64,000 nucleotides of DNA from Haloplasmatales bacterium 4B (GTDB lineage Bacteria > Bacillota_I > Bacilli_A > Haloplasmatales > Haloplasmataceae), in the NCBI GenBank assembly GCA_003586005.1, contig NSKI01000007.1:1-64000 (forward strand). The letters run 5' to 3'. Position 1 is the first letter of the stretch; every line of letters starts with the position of its first letter. The position numbers and the translations under genes were made by a program. Shown one piece after another: positions 55,787 to 64,000 of the stretch. A model generated the notes under the pieces. The model worked only from the letters and a program-made list of their open reading frames with translations. It was not told the origin of the DNA and searched no databases.

Positions 55787-56719
55787 TTAAGATAATTCAT
55801 CATGAGCTATATTTTTAAATCCTTTTCCCCAAACAGTCGAAGAAGGCATAACATATACAAAGGCATTTTCATCAATTTTAGCGATGAAATTCTTAATGTG
55901 CAAACTTTCTCTTGGTGAACATATCGTAATTATTTGTTTTATTTTCACTTTGCTAAATGCACCTTCAGAATCTACTAATGTGACACCACGATGAATTGAA
56001 TTTTGAATAAAAGGAATAATTTCTTTATATTTTACACTGATTATTTCCATCTTAACTCGTTTACTACCAATTCCAAGAATAATGATGTCTACAGCTCTCA
56101 TATTTACATACTTAGTTATAACTGCATACGCAATTATTCTAAAATCAAAAACAAAAATAGCTGAAAATATAATGATTCCATCTACTAATAATAATACCTG
56201 TCCAAAAGAAATAAAAGGTAATAATTTTCGATAAATAATTTTCGCAATAGTGTCAGAACCACCCGAAGTAAAACCACTTCTTAATATAAGCCCAGTTCCA
56301 AAGCCAGATATTATACCATAAGCCAATGTTGGAATTAATAAATCAGTATATTTATCTCCCGTGTTTGAAGTTACGTTTAGAACCATTGCTGGTAATTCTA
56401 AAAAAGTAAATAAAAATAACAATAACGGATAAGTTAGCGACAAAAATATAATTTTTAGGGCATCTTCTTTCCCTAAGAGAATGTAAGCAAAGACCAAAAC
56501 TAAAATTGCTAAAATGTAGTAAATAATACTAAAAAGATATTGTTCTAAAACCATATTAGTTTCAAAACCAATTTTTATTATCCTTTCAAATAACCTCGAT
56601 AACCCTGTTACCCCCCCCGTCATCATACCATTTGGTTTCAAAATAGAGATAACAGCATATGCGTTTAATGTATTACCAATTAATAACAATATATATTTAT
56701 TATGTGATTTGTTAGTCAT
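55787..56719 (-). CDS. YitT-family membrane protein (DUF161/DUF2179)
   Basis: A 310-residue protein with five to six helices (YitT_membrane, about 5-200) and a C-terminal cytosolic DUF2179 domain (RGVTLVDSEGAFSKVKIKQIITIC). Family motif LRSGFTSGGSDTIAKIIYRK is conserved. Function is unproven; such proteins are suspected transporters. ATG 56719 follows GGAGGAAT; an in-frame ATG at 56731 overlaps that site. Directly after the flippase-like gene. Confidence 0.87.
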   Translation of the reverse strand: MTNKSHNKYILLLIGNTLNAYAVISILKPNGMMTGGVTGLSRLFERIIKIGFETNMVLEQYLFSIIYYILAILVLVFAYILLGKEDALKIIFLSLTYPLLLFLFTFLELPAMVLNVTSNTGDKYTDLLIPTLAYGIISGFGTGLILRSGFTSGGSDTIAKIIYRKLLPFISFGQVLLLVDGIIIFSAIFVFDFRIIAYAVITKYVNMRAVDIIILGIGSKRVKMEIISVKYKEIIPFIQNSIHRGVTLVDSEGAFSKVKIKQIITICSPRESLHIKNFIAKIDENAFVYVMPSSTVWGKGFKNIAHDELS

Positions 56720-56731
56720 AAATTCCTCCAT

Positions 56732-57808
56732 CTAACTTTCGTTAGTTTCAAGATATTCACCATAATTAATATTATAAAGATCTTTTTTATAATTCAAAGT
56801 AAACAATGATCCAAATCCTAAAAACAAGGTAAAATAATAGGTGATAAAGCGCCATAAAAGCATTGCCGCAATAATACTTACTCGATCAAAAAAAACACCA
56901 AAAATAATATAAAATAACCCTTCAGCTCCACCACTAGCACCTGGAGAAGGGATATAACTCATCACCATTGCTACAAAAAAGGCGCCGACAACTAAATTTA
57001 TTTCATTTCCAGCAACATTCTCACCTAAAGCAAGAAAAATAAAAAGTGGGATAACATTATTAATAAGTATTCTTATTATCTGAAGTGAAACAGATTCTAG
57101 CCATAACAATTTATGTTTATTTAATTCTTTAATTTCGTGATTAAAATCATCAATCGTTTTAACAATGTTATCTGTTTTATTTTCTAAATTAAATCTTCGT
57201 AAAAATGGCCAATGAATAATTTTTAACCAGATTACTTCGACTAAAAGATGATAAATTTTTTTTGAAAACGCAAGAAAAAAGGTTAAAGAAGTTGCGAAAA
57301 TATTAACTCCAAAACCAATTAATAATAAGTAATTATAACCTTGTCCTCTTAATAAATTATTGAAATATTGAAATTTAAAGACCAAAAAAACTAAGCCAAC
57401 AATTACAAATGATAGTGAATAGCTAATAAAATTCATTAAAATTATACTAGTTGAATCCTTTATTTTAATTCCCCTAGCATTTAGATATAATACCTGAAAT
57501 GGATGCCCGCCAGAAGCAAAAGGGGTTACTGAATTAAAGAATTGTGTTGCTAAATTAACTTGAAATGAGTCTTTAAATTTTATCCCCTTAACCTTATTAA
57601 CTGTTAGTATATGTAAAATTAAAGACTCTAAAATCACAAAAATTAAAAATAACAATAAAGCAATTAATATATATGGAATTTGAATATCTTTTATTTTATT
57701 CTTAATTTCTTCCGCATCATTTTTAAACAAGATAAAAAAATAAACAGCAAATCCAATTAAAAAAACTAATATAAAATTTTTTTTATATTTTCTAATAAAA
57801 TCTTTCAT
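56732..57808 (-). CDS. LPG-synthase-TM-like flippase (UPF0104)
   Basis: An eight-to-ten-helix membrane protein of the lysylphosphatidylglycerol synthase TM superfamily, without the cytosolic aminoacyl-transfer domain of MprF. Marks are NLATQFFNSVTPFASGGHPFQ and the SYIPSPGASGGAEGLFYIIF loop. Such proteins are lipid or glycolipid flippases, which fits the glycolipid genes next door. ATG 57808 has GGAGT; a longer in-frame start at 57838 lacks a site. 358 residues. Confidence 0.87.
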   Translation of the reverse strand: MKDFIRKYKKNFILVFLIGFAVYFFILFKNDAEEIKNKIKDIQIPYILIALLLFLIFVILESLILHILTVNKVKGIKFKDSFQVNLATQFFNSVTPFASGGHPFQVLYLNARGIKIKDSTSIILMNFISYSLSFVIVGLVFLVFKFQYFNNLLRGQGYNYLLLIGFGVNIFATSLTFFLAFSKKIYHLLVEVIWLKIIHWPFLRRFNLENKTDNIVKTIDDFNHEIKELNKHKLLWLESVSLQIIRILINNVIPLFIFLALGENVAGNEINLVVGAFFVAMVMSYIPSPGASGGAEGLFYIIFGVFFDRVSIIAAMLLWRFITYYFTLFLGFGSLFTLNYKKDLYNINYGEYLETNES

Positions 57809-57930
57809 TTTTTGTACTCCATACAGAAATTCTAACAATATTTTCTATTATACCACTTATAAAATACTAATTAAATAGAATTTTTCTTATATACATTATG
57901 ATAAGCGATTGAAATAAAAAACTATACAAC

Positions 57931-57960
57931 AAAAAACTGACGATTATTCGACAGTTTTTT
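57931..57960 (-). terminator. Terminator of htrA
   Basis: AAAAAACTGaCGA and TCGaCAGTTTTTT arms form a stem with one symmetric mismatch and a 4-nt loop at the htrA stop, T-run on both sides. Confidence 0.65.
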
Positions 57961-59014
57961 ATTCTGTAATTATAATTTCTTTTACAATTAATTCATCTTC
58001 CCTTACAATGGTGAGTGATATTTTCTCATTTACCTTTGATGTTGATAAATAATATTTTAAATCGAAATAATACTTAATTCTATCACCATTAATTTCAATT
58101 ATAAGATCATCAGTTAATAACCCGCTTTTATCTGCTAAAGAACCATCTATTACTTCATTAATCTTTATAGCAATATAATTTTCATATATTACATTTCTAA
58201 AACCTATACCTAATAACTTTTCAGGACGCTTTACCTCTCCATTTGTTTCTAAATCTAAAATAATCCGATCAACTAAATTTGAAGGAATGGAAAAACCAAT
58301 ACCTTCTACATCACTTTCAGCAATTTTCATTGAATTAATACCAATTAATTTTCCATCTAGATTGATTAATGCACCGCCACTATTCCCTGGATTTATCGCT
58401 GCATCGGTTTGGAGTACACTAGCGTACCAATCGACCTCTTCATCTTTATTAGTATCTACAGCTACTAATCTTTCTTTAGATGATAAAATCCCTAAAGTTG
58501 CGCTTCCCGATAATCCAAGAGGATTTCCAATAGCGATAACATGTTCACCAACTTTAAGAGAATGTGAATCCGCAAAGCTCATACAGTGATCTATTGTTCC
58601 CTTTTCAATTTCTATTACTGCTAAATCAGTCATTGGATCTGTGCCCTTTATTTCTCCAAAAACACGATATCCACTGGTAGTCTCGATTTCAACTTTTGAA
58701 GCTCCTTCAACAACATGATTATTTGTAACAATATATGCCTTATCATTTGTTAGTTTATATATAACACCTGATCCAGATCCTCTTAATGTATTACCTAAAT
58801 AATTATTAACTTGTACAACATCGCCAGCAGTTTTTTCGATAGCTTCACTTACTGCACTTTCGATATTAACAATGTAATCTACCTTTGATTTATAAAAAAT
58901 ATTTGGTACATATAGTGGATATATTGTCGATAATTGATCAATTCCAAACAATATAAAAACTACTAAAAGGGCACCTATTATTCCTGTTAATAGATGAGAA
59001 AGAAAACTTTTCAT
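57959..59014 (-). CDS. htrA: HtrA/DegP-like serine protease
   Basis: Membrane-anchored quality-control protease of 351 residues: one N-terminal helix (about 5-25), a trypsin-like domain with triad His in VTNNHVVEGA, Asp in MTDLAVIEIE and Ser in NPGNSGGALINL, and one C-terminal PDZ domain (about 250-350, GLLTDDLIIEINGDRIK). ATG 59014 follows AGAGTG; GTG 59023 is an alternative. It probably degrades misfolded secreted proteins, with the parvulin-type foldase as a partner in the same compartment. Confidence 0.94.
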   Translation of the reverse strand: MKSFLSHLLTGIIGALLVVFILFGIDQLSTIYPLYVPNIFYKSKVDYIVNIESAVSEAIEKTAGDVVQVNNYLGNTLRGSGSGVIYKLTNDKAYIVTNNHVVEGASKVEIETTSGYRVFGEIKGTDPMTDLAVIEIEKGTIDHCMSFADSHSLKVGEHVIAIGNPLGLSGSATLGILSSKERLVAVDTNKDEEVDWYASVLQTDAAINPGNSGGALINLDGKLIGINSMKIAESDVEGIGFSIPSNLVDRIILDLETNGEVKRPEKLLGIGFRNVIYENYIAIKINEVIDGSLADKSGLLTDDLIIEINGDRIKYYFDLKYYLSTSKVNEKISLTIVREDELIVKEIIITE

Positions 59015-59064
59015 TTTTATCACTCTTTCTGTTGTTATATTTAATTTATGTTTATTAATAAACT

Positions 59065-59667
59065 CTAAACATTTAGATTGAAAATAATTATACCTAATAC
59101 TGCTGAAATCATTATTACTAAAATTGGATTTAGTTTAAACTTTAGAAGTAGAAATAAGCTTGTTAAAAATATCGCGATAGAGCCCATATTTAGTGAATTA
59201 AGGAAAGATGGTAATCTCAAATTAAAAAATTTAATTATTTGAAAACTATTTTTGGCATAAAACGGGGTATTAGCTACAATAATAGCAGCATTGATAATTA
59301 AACCTACTACAACTGCTCGGATTCCATAAAAAATCATTTTATTTAGCGGATGTTCCTTATATTTTACCAAAATTGGAGAAATAAATATAACAATAAGGAA
59401 TGAGGGGATAGGTATAGCGAGTGTAGCAACTATAGCTCCATAAAATCCGCTTATTTTGTAGCCAACATACGTTGCAGTATTTATCGCCACTGCTCCTGGT
59501 GTCATTTGCGACACTGCGATAATATTGTTAAATTCACCCTGTGTTAACCAAACTGATTCAATTATCTCTCTACCTATTAAAGAAATCATTACAAATCCGC
59601 CACCAAAATTAAATAAGGCTATTTTTGCAAAAGTGAAAAATAAATTAACCAATAGTTGTAAATTCAT
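59065..59667 (-). CDS. Chromate transporter family half-protein (CHR domain) B
   Basis: A 200-residue single-CHR protein. N-terminal signature LFNFGGGFVMISLIGREI and SQMTPGAVAINTATYVGYKI are conserved. Short CHR proteins occur as adjacent gene pairs encoding opposite-topology halves; this one abuts its partner (stop and start share base 59667). The true substrate in anaerobes is uncertain; chromate or another oxyanion is assumed from the family. Confidence 0.9.
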   Translation of the reverse strand: MNLQLLVNLFFTFAKIALFNFGGGFVMISLIGREIIESVWLTQGEFNNIIAVSQMTPGAVAINTATYVGYKISGFYGAIVATLAIPIPSFLIVIFISPILVKYKEHPLNKMIFYGIRAVVVGLIINAAIIVANTPFYAKNSFQIIKFFNLRLPSFLNSLNMGSIAIFLTSLFLLLKFKLNPILVIMISAVLGIIIFNLNV

Positions 59668-60239
59668 TATTTTTCACCATCCTTTTGGAGTAAGTTCCTA
59701 ATCTTTTTAGGATAAATATAATATATTAGTAAGCCTGTTAAAGCCCCAGATATTATTAAAAGAACAGGGTGAATAGTAGTTAATAATAGTAAAACTACAG
59801 TAACTACTGTAATAAGTAGAGTTATCAAATCGACTACCGCAATCTTTGCGATTTTTATTGCTGATATAATAATTAAAGCTACAACCGAAGATAAAATTCC
59901 GGTAAATGCGTGTTGGACAACTAATTCTTCCTGAAAATTACTTAAAAGTATTGCAATGCTTAAAACAATTATAAATGAGGGTATAATACATCCTAAAACA
60001 GCTACAATAGCTCCTTTTTTTTTGGCAATTTTATAACCAACAAATAATGACATGTTAACAGCTACAGCACCTGGTATTGATTGACTTATAGCAACAATAT
60101 CCACAATCTCTTCCTTTTCAATCCATTTATTATTAACTACTTCTTTTTCAATTAAAGGAATCATCGCATATCCACCGCCAAAGGTGAACAACCCGATTTT
60201 AAAGAACTTCAGGAATAAGCTTAATAAATTTACTTTCAA
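59667..60239 (-). CDS. Chromate transporter family half-protein (CHR domain) A
   Basis: A 190-residue CHR protein, first of the pair. Signature GLFTFGGGYAMIPLIEKEVV and AISQSIPGAVAVNMSLFVGYKI are intact. About six helices. The two halves probably form a heterodimer equal to long ChrA. Confidence 0.9.
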   Translation of the reverse strand: MKVNLLSLFLKFFKIGLFTFGGGYAMIPLIEKEVVNNKWIEKEEIVDIVAISQSIPGAVAVNMSLFVGYKIAKKKGAIVAVLGCIIPSFIIVLSIAILLSNFQEELVVQHAFTGILSSVVALIIISAIKIAKIAVVDLITLLITVVTVVLLLLTTIHPVLLIISGALTGLLIYYIYPKKIRNLLQKDGEK

Positions 60240-60263
60240 AATGTTACCATCCTATAAAAATTT

Positions 60264-60302
60264 TTCCTCTTATATGATATCATAAATATCTTGTAAGAGG
60301 AA
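60264..60302 (-). terminator. Terminator of rnr
   Basis: TTCCTCTTA/TAAGAGGAA (60264-60272 with 60294-60302) forms a 9-bp stem followed by AAATTTTTA on the minus strand, ten bases past the rnr stop. Confidence 0.6.
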
Positions 60303-60312
60303 TAATTTTATA

Positions 60313-62550
60313 TTATTTGTTTACTCGCTTCTTGTTTCTATTAGCTCGTTTTTCTTTAAAAAAGTTGGCTTTTTTTATATCTTTTTTAAATACTTTTTTT
60401 TCTTCGGTAATTACAGTTTTATCTCTTTTTCGTGACTTAACACCAACTATTTCAAAATCAATTTCACGTGTATCTTTATTTGAAGCAATAACTTTGACTT
60501 TTACATCATCACCTAATTGATAGATTTTTTTAGTTCTTTCACCTATTAAAGATAATGTTTTGGGATCAAATTCATAATAATCATCTCGCAAATCTAACAC
60601 GTGCACTAACCCCTCAACAGTATTAGGTAATTCCACATAAATTCCCCAGTTTGTTACAGAACTAATAATTCCTTCAAACTCTTCCCCAATTTTATTTTCC
60701 ATAAATTCTGATTTTTTCATATCATCTACTTCGCGTTCACAGTCAACAGCGGTTCTTTCACATTTAGATGTTTGGAGCGCAATATCTTTTAATAAATTAG
60801 AATATTTTTCAAAATTAGCATCATCACATTTTGATTCGAATACGAATTCACGAATTAACCTATGGACAATTGTATCAGGGTATCTTCTTATTGGCGAAGT
60901 AAAATGGGTGTAAAATTTAGTAGCTAAACCAAAATGCCCTAAACTTTGTTCAGAATAACGAGCTTTAGCCATAGAGCGTAATAACATAGTATTAACGACT
61001 GCTTCGGCTTTAGTATTTTCCACTTTATCTAAAATGTTTTGAAAAGATTTCGGATGAACTACATTTTCTTTTCCTTTCACAACATAACCCAGGGCATTAA
61101 TCAATTGAAAAAATCTTCTTATTTTTTCACTGTCTGGGTTCTCATGCACTCGATATATAAATGGATAGTTTAACCAATGAAAATGTTCAGCTACAGTTTC
61201 ATTTGCACATAACATAAATTCTTCAATAATTTTTTCAGCTACATCCCGAACCCTTAGTTTAATATCTACTACTTTACCAAGTTCATCAACGACTATTTTT
61301 GCTTCATTGGTTTCAAAATTAATGGAACCACGTTCCCTTCGTTTTAAACATAGAACATCGTACAATTCTTTCATGTTGTTAAAAAGTGGTAATAAATATT
61401 CATACCTCTTCATCACTTCTTCATCTTTATCAACTAATATTCGGTTAACATTATTGTAAGTCATTCTCTCTACAGTTTTAATAACACTAGGGAATATTTC
61501 ATATTTAACAACATTTCCTAAATTATTAATTTCCATTTCACAAGAAATAACCAGCCTGTCGGTTTTAGGGTTTAATGAGCATATACCATTTGATAGTCGG
61601 TGAGGAATCATTGGAATTACTCTATCGACTAAATAAACACTTGTTCCCCTTTTTAAAGCTTCGATATCTATAGGATCATTTTCTTTAACGTAATAAGACA
61701 CATCTGCGATATGTACACCTAGTTTATAATTTCCATTTTCTAATTTTTTTACTGTAACTGCATCATCTAAATCTTTGGCATCTTCGCCATCAATTGTTAC
61801 TATATATTCATCTCTTAAATCTCTTCTGCCCTGTAAATCCTTATCAGTTACATTTTCTCTGATACTTTCAGCCTGCTTAAGAACATTTTTAGGAAAAAAT
61901 GTTGCTAAATTATATTTATATGCTACAGACAAAATGTCGATACCAGGATCATTTTTATGCCCCAAAATTTCCACAATAATTCCTTCTACTAACTGCTCAG
62001 AAAGGTAATTAGTAATTTCGACTTTTACTACATGATCAGCCATCGCACCTTTTGAATAATTTTTATTTATCACTATTTTTGCAGAAAATCTTTTATCATC
62101 ACTTATAACATAGCCAACACCTTTATCCTCTGTATAAACTCCTATTACAGTTTTAGTTCCTCTTTCAATAATTTTAAAGATTTCACCTTCATAATTATTA
62201 CCGGTTTTATTCTTTAATACTTTTATAAGGACTTTATCATTATTCATCGCCCCATTTAGTGATTTTTTTGGGATAAAGATATCATTTCCTTCCTCATTTA
62301 ATAATGTTACAAAACCATATCCTTTTTTATTAATATGAATCATGCCAGGCTTAAAACCAAAACGTTCAATTAAATCAAAACGACTATTTTTATCTCGATA
62401 AATTACTAGTTCATCTTCTAAACTAACTAAAGCTTTAACTAGTTTTTTAAAATCTTCAGAATCTATAATATTCAATTGTTCAGATATTTCTTCAACTGTT
62501 AACCGACTATAATCCACATTATTAAACATATTAAGTATTTTTTCTTTCAT
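60313..62550 (-). CDS. rnr: Ribonuclease R
   Basis: A 745-residue RNase II-family 3'-5' exoribonuclease. Order: N-terminal helix-turn-helix-like segment, two cold-shock OB folds (KKGYGFVTLLNEEGNDIFIP), the RNB domain with metal-binding DGEDAKDLDDAVTVKKL and HFTSPIRRYPD, an S1 domain (GIISSVTNWGIYVELPN) and a lysine-rich tail (KKDIKKANFFKEKRANRNKK). In Bacilli rnr usually sits by smpB and secG; those are absent here. Confidence 0.96.
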   Translation of the reverse strand: MKEKILNMFNNVDYSRLTVEEISEQLNIIDSEDFKKLVKALVSLEDELVIYRDKNSRFDLIERFGFKPGMIHINKKGYGFVTLLNEEGNDIFIPKKSLNGAMNNDKVLIKVLKNKTGNNYEGEIFKIIERGTKTVIGVYTEDKGVGYVISDDKRFSAKIVINKNYSKGAMADHVVKVEITNYLSEQLVEGIIVEILGHKNDPGIDILSVAYKYNLATFFPKNVLKQAESIRENVTDKDLQGRRDLRDEYIVTIDGEDAKDLDDAVTVKKLENGNYKLGVHIADVSYYVKENDPIDIEALKRGTSVYLVDRVIPMIPHRLSNGICSLNPKTDRLVISCEMEINNLGNVVKYEIFPSVIKTVERMTYNNVNRILVDKDEEVMKRYEYLLPLFNNMKELYDVLCLKRRERGSINFETNEAKIVVDELGKVVDIKLRVRDVAEKIIEEFMLCANETVAEHFHWLNYPFIYRVHENPDSEKIRRFFQLINALGYVVKGKENVVHPKSFQNILDKVENTKAEAVVNTMLLRSMAKARYSEQSLGHFGLATKFYTHFTSPIRRYPDTIVHRLIREFVFESKCDDANFEKYSNLLKDIALQTSKCERTAVDCEREVDDMKKSEFMENKIGEEFEGIISSVTNWGIYVELPNTVEGLVHVLDLRDDYYEFDPKTLSLIGERTKKIYQLGDDVKVKVIASNKDTREIDFEIVGVKSRKRDKTVITEEKKVFKKDIKKANFFKEKRANRNKKRVNK

Positions 62551-62697
62551 TTCAAGACCTCCATGTTTTATTTTACCATATTTTTACAATTTGTTTTTTC
62601 TTTTTACAAAGTATTTATTATTATTTTTAGGCAAATAAGATATTAAATTTAAATTTTATTAAAAAAATTAAAAAATTATAATTTTTAATAAAAATAG

Positions 62698-62726
62698 TTG
62701 TAATTTTATTAACCTCGTGCTATACT
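62698..62726 (+). promoter_or_regulatory. Promoter of the zinc-ribbon gene
   Basis: TTGTAA (62698-62703), 17 bp, TATACT (62721-62726), giving a leader of about 90 bases. Confidence 0.6.
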
Positions 62727-62746
62727 ATAAAAGAAATTATTAGGCT

Positions 62747-62818
62747 AATATTTGAATTTACCCTCGTCTAAGATACTGACAGTAAACTTCCAAATATTAA
62801 ACCTATCTTAGAAGGAGG
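62747..62818 (+). promoter_or_regulatory. Structured leader abutting the ribosome site of the zinc-ribbon gene
   Basis: Two helices interlock. Helix 1: AATATTTG (62747-62754) with CAAATATT (62791-62798), extended by TTTAC (62757-62761) with GTAAA (62782-62786). Helix 2: TCTAAGATA (62767-62775) in the loop of helix 1 with TATCTTAGA (62804-62812). The 3' strand of helix 2 ends exactly where AGGAGG (62813-62818) begins. The arrangement is that of a pseudoknot or of two exclusive hairpins that could control translation. Confidence 0.6.
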
Positions 62819-62825
62819 TAAACCC

Positions 62826-62990
62826 ATGGCTGACAAAAAGATTATTTGTAAAGATTGTGGAAATGAATTTATTTTCACTGAAGGTGAACAAGAATTTTAC
62901 AAAGAAAAAGGATTTGAAAACGATCCTGTAAGATGTAATGATTGCCGTAGAGCAAGAAAAAACCAAAGATCACAAGGACGTCGTATGTAA
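62826..62990 (+). CDS. Small zinc-ribbon protein (zf-trcl type), 54 residues
   Basis: A basic 54-residue protein with two CxxC knuckles: IICKDCGNEF and VRCNDCRRAR, separated by the family core FTEGEQEFYKEKGFENDP. It is the common stand-alone zinc-ribbon of Bacillota, of unknown role, likely to bind nucleic acid given the tail KNQRSQGRRM. ATG 62826 follows a perfect AGGAGG. It has a terminator and a structured leader, and its neighbour is a zinc-uptake gene. Confidence 0.87.
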   Translation: MADKKIICKDCGNEFIFTEGEQEFYKEKGFENDPVRCNDCRRARKNQRSQGRRM

Positions 62991-63003
62991 GTTCTGAAAT
63001 TGA

Positions 63004-63030
63004 AGAGAGGATAAAACCTCTCTTTTTTTT
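63004..63030 (+). terminator. Terminator of the zinc-ribbon gene
   Basis: AGAGAGG/CCTCTCT (63004-63010 with 63017-63023), 6-nt loop, then a T-run. Confidence 0.85.
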
Positions 63031-63055
63031 GTTTATAACAAAATCACATAGTTTA

Positions 63056-63095
63056 ATGCAAATGATTTGCATTTACATTAAATATGCTGCATAAT
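63056..63095 (+). promoter_or_regulatory. Zur-like box and promoter of the zinc-binding lipoprotein gene
   Basis: ATGCAAAT G ATTTGCAT (63056-63072) is a perfect 8-1-8 repeat with the 7-1-7 layout of Fur-family operators. It overlaps the -35 TTGCAT (63067-63072); CATAAT (63090-63095) follows after 17 bp. Repression by a zinc-loaded Zur is the simplest reading, although the base content differs from the Bacillus Zur consensus. Confidence 0.6.
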
Positions 63096-63144
63096 AATTA
63101 ATATAAATAATCACAATAATTTTATTATAATTTTGGAGGAGCCT

Positions 63145-64000
63145 ATGAAAAAAATAAAGTATTTTCTCTTTATCTTTATATTTTTTTCATCAGTTTTAAT
63201 TCTTTCAGCTTGCCAAGTTAATATGAGCAGTAATTCGGATAAATTACAAATTGTTACTACTATATTTCCTATTTATGATTTTTCAAAGCAAATAGCTAAA
63301 GATAAAGCTGATGTTACCTTAATATTACCACCAGGAGTTGAACCTCATTCATTTGACCCAACTCCAAAATCAATATTTAAAATAAGGAGTAGTGATTTAT
63401 TTGTTTATACAAATAAAAGTATGGAGCCTTGGGTAAATCGAATACTTAACATTTTAGATGAAGATAAAATAAACATTGTAAATTCAAGCGAAAATGTTAG
63501 TCTGATTTCATTTCATGAAGATGATGAACAAGTTGATTATCTTCATAATGAATTTGAAACTGACCCTCATATATGGCTTAGTCCATTGAATGCAGTAATA
63601 ATGGTTGATAATATTACAAAAGGGTTAGTTGAAGTTGATCCCACTAACGAAGATTTCTATATCCAAAATGCGGTTAGTTACAAGCAAGAATTACTAAGTT
63701 TGCATCAAAAATATTTAGATTTATTTGAAAATACAACTTATAAGACTATTATATTTGGCGGACATTTTGCTTTTAGATATCTTACAGATCTTTATAATCT
63801 GGATCATATATCACCATATGATGGCTTTGCTCCCAATGCCGAACCAACTCCAAAAAAAGTACAAGATTTAATTAATTATTTTGAAGAAACAGGGCAGCAT
63901 ACAATTTATTTTGAGGAATTAATTGAACCAAGGGTTGCTAAGGTCATATCAGAAAATACAGGAGCTAACATGTTAATTTTAAATGGTGCTCATAATATTT
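63145..64000 (+). CDS. Zinc ABC transporter substrate-binding lipoprotein (ZnuA/AdcA-like), partial
   Basis: The first 285 residues of a cluster A-I metal-binding lipoprotein; the 3' end lies outside the window. Signal peptide with lipobox ILSAC, then IVTTIFPIYDFSKQIA, the first ligand His in GVEPHSFDPTP, an acidic/histidine patch (SFHEDDEQVDYLHNEFE), the second His in TDPHIWLSPLNA, and the third in FGGHFAFRYL. Zinc is preferred over manganese because of the acidic His-containing loop and the Zur-like box. ATG 63145 follows TTGGAGGAG. Permease and ATPase genes are expected downstream. Confidence 0.92.
   Translation, partial: MKKIKYFLFIFIFFSSVLILSACQVNMSSNSDKLQIVTTIFPIYDFSKQIAKDKADVTLILPPGVEPHSFDPTPKSIFKIRSSDLFVYTNKSMEPWVNRILNILDEDKINIVNSSENVSLISFHEDDEQVDYLHNEFETDPHIWLSPLNAVIMVDNITKGLVEVDPTNEDFYIQNAVSYKQELLSLHQKYLDLFENTTYKTIIFGGHFAFRYLTDLYNLDHISPYDGFAPNAEPTPKKVQDLINYFEETGQHTIYFEELIEPRVAKVISENTGANMLILNGAHNI

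Noticed and set aside
62875-63072. 65-codon open frame on minus over the zinc-ribbon gene
   Set aside because: It runs across a terminator and the Zur-like box and mirrors a clear small gene on plus.

Overview
The window comes from a low-GC (roughly 30% G+C by eye) Gram-positive anaerobe of the Bacillota, translated with the standard bacterial code (TGA is a stop, TGG is Trp). Three endospore-type genes (a CwlD-like amidase, YunB, and a 27-residue YjcZ-type peptide) sit with Bacilli-type synteny (pgi-yugI, yumC, yutI-yutG-yutF-yutD, yunB-yunC, sufCDSUB). Pyruvate:ferredoxin oxidoreductase and an NADH-linked [FeFe] hydrogenase point to fermentative H2 production. A deep-branching Bacilli relative such as the Turicibacter/Haloplasma neighbourhood fits, but the sequence alone does not fix the genus. 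No rRNA, tRNA, CRISPR array or prophage was recognised.

Layout. 1-9.8 kb: sporulation and housekeeping genes (cwlD, pgi, S1 protein, ferredoxin-NADP reductase, pgpA, Nfu, HAD phosphatase, yutD, yunB, yunC, CBS protein, 5-formyl-THF cyclo-ligase, MFS exporter). 9.8-15.4 kb: sufCDSUB Fe-S assembly operon. 15.4-19.6 kb: pyrBCKD operon behind two tandem PyrR-type attenuators. 19.6-22.4 kb: metal-exporting P-type ATPase with an ArsR-type repressor and operator. 22.5-28.1 kb: SPL-type radical SAM protein, a cation/proton antiporter behind a structured attenuator leader, a PopT-type DUF368 lipid-carrier transporter, and a zinc-ribbon membrane protein paired with a condensation-type acyltransferase. 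28.2-29.2 kb: decayed sequence including a broken DUF421 gene. 29.3-41.2 kb: pyruvate:ferredoxin oxidoreductase, then a ten-gene hydrogenase operon. 41.2-45.7 kb: a mosaic insertion-sequence remnant, a small membrane protein, a NitT/TauT-type ABC transporter with a divergent Crp/Fnr-family regulator, and the YjcZ-type peptide. 45.8-62.6 kb: parvulin-type foldase, YhaM, HemZ, CsoR, ABC-F, RecX, glycolipid glucosyltransferase, GalU, YitT, LPG-flippase-like protein, HtrA, paired chromate-transporter halves, RNase R. 62.7-64 kb: a zinc-ribbon protein with a structured leader and a truncated zinc-uptake lipoprotein gene behind a Zur-like box.

How it works together. Pyruvate oxidation gives reduced ferredoxin, and the trimeric-type hydrogenase can use ferredoxin and NADH to make H2. 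The hydrogenase operon begins with sensor and signalling genes: two DRTGG proteins, an RsbW-like kinase, a sensory-hydrogenase-like iron-sulfur protein, a PHP phosphoesterase and a second GHKL ATPase. A Rex-type operator lies just upstream of its promoter, which suggests control by both NADH/NAD ratio and a dedicated redox relay. This is the best candidate for a poorly described system here. The other strong leads are RNA: the antiporter leader, the pseudoknot-like leader of the zinc-ribbon gene, and the doubled pyr attenuator.
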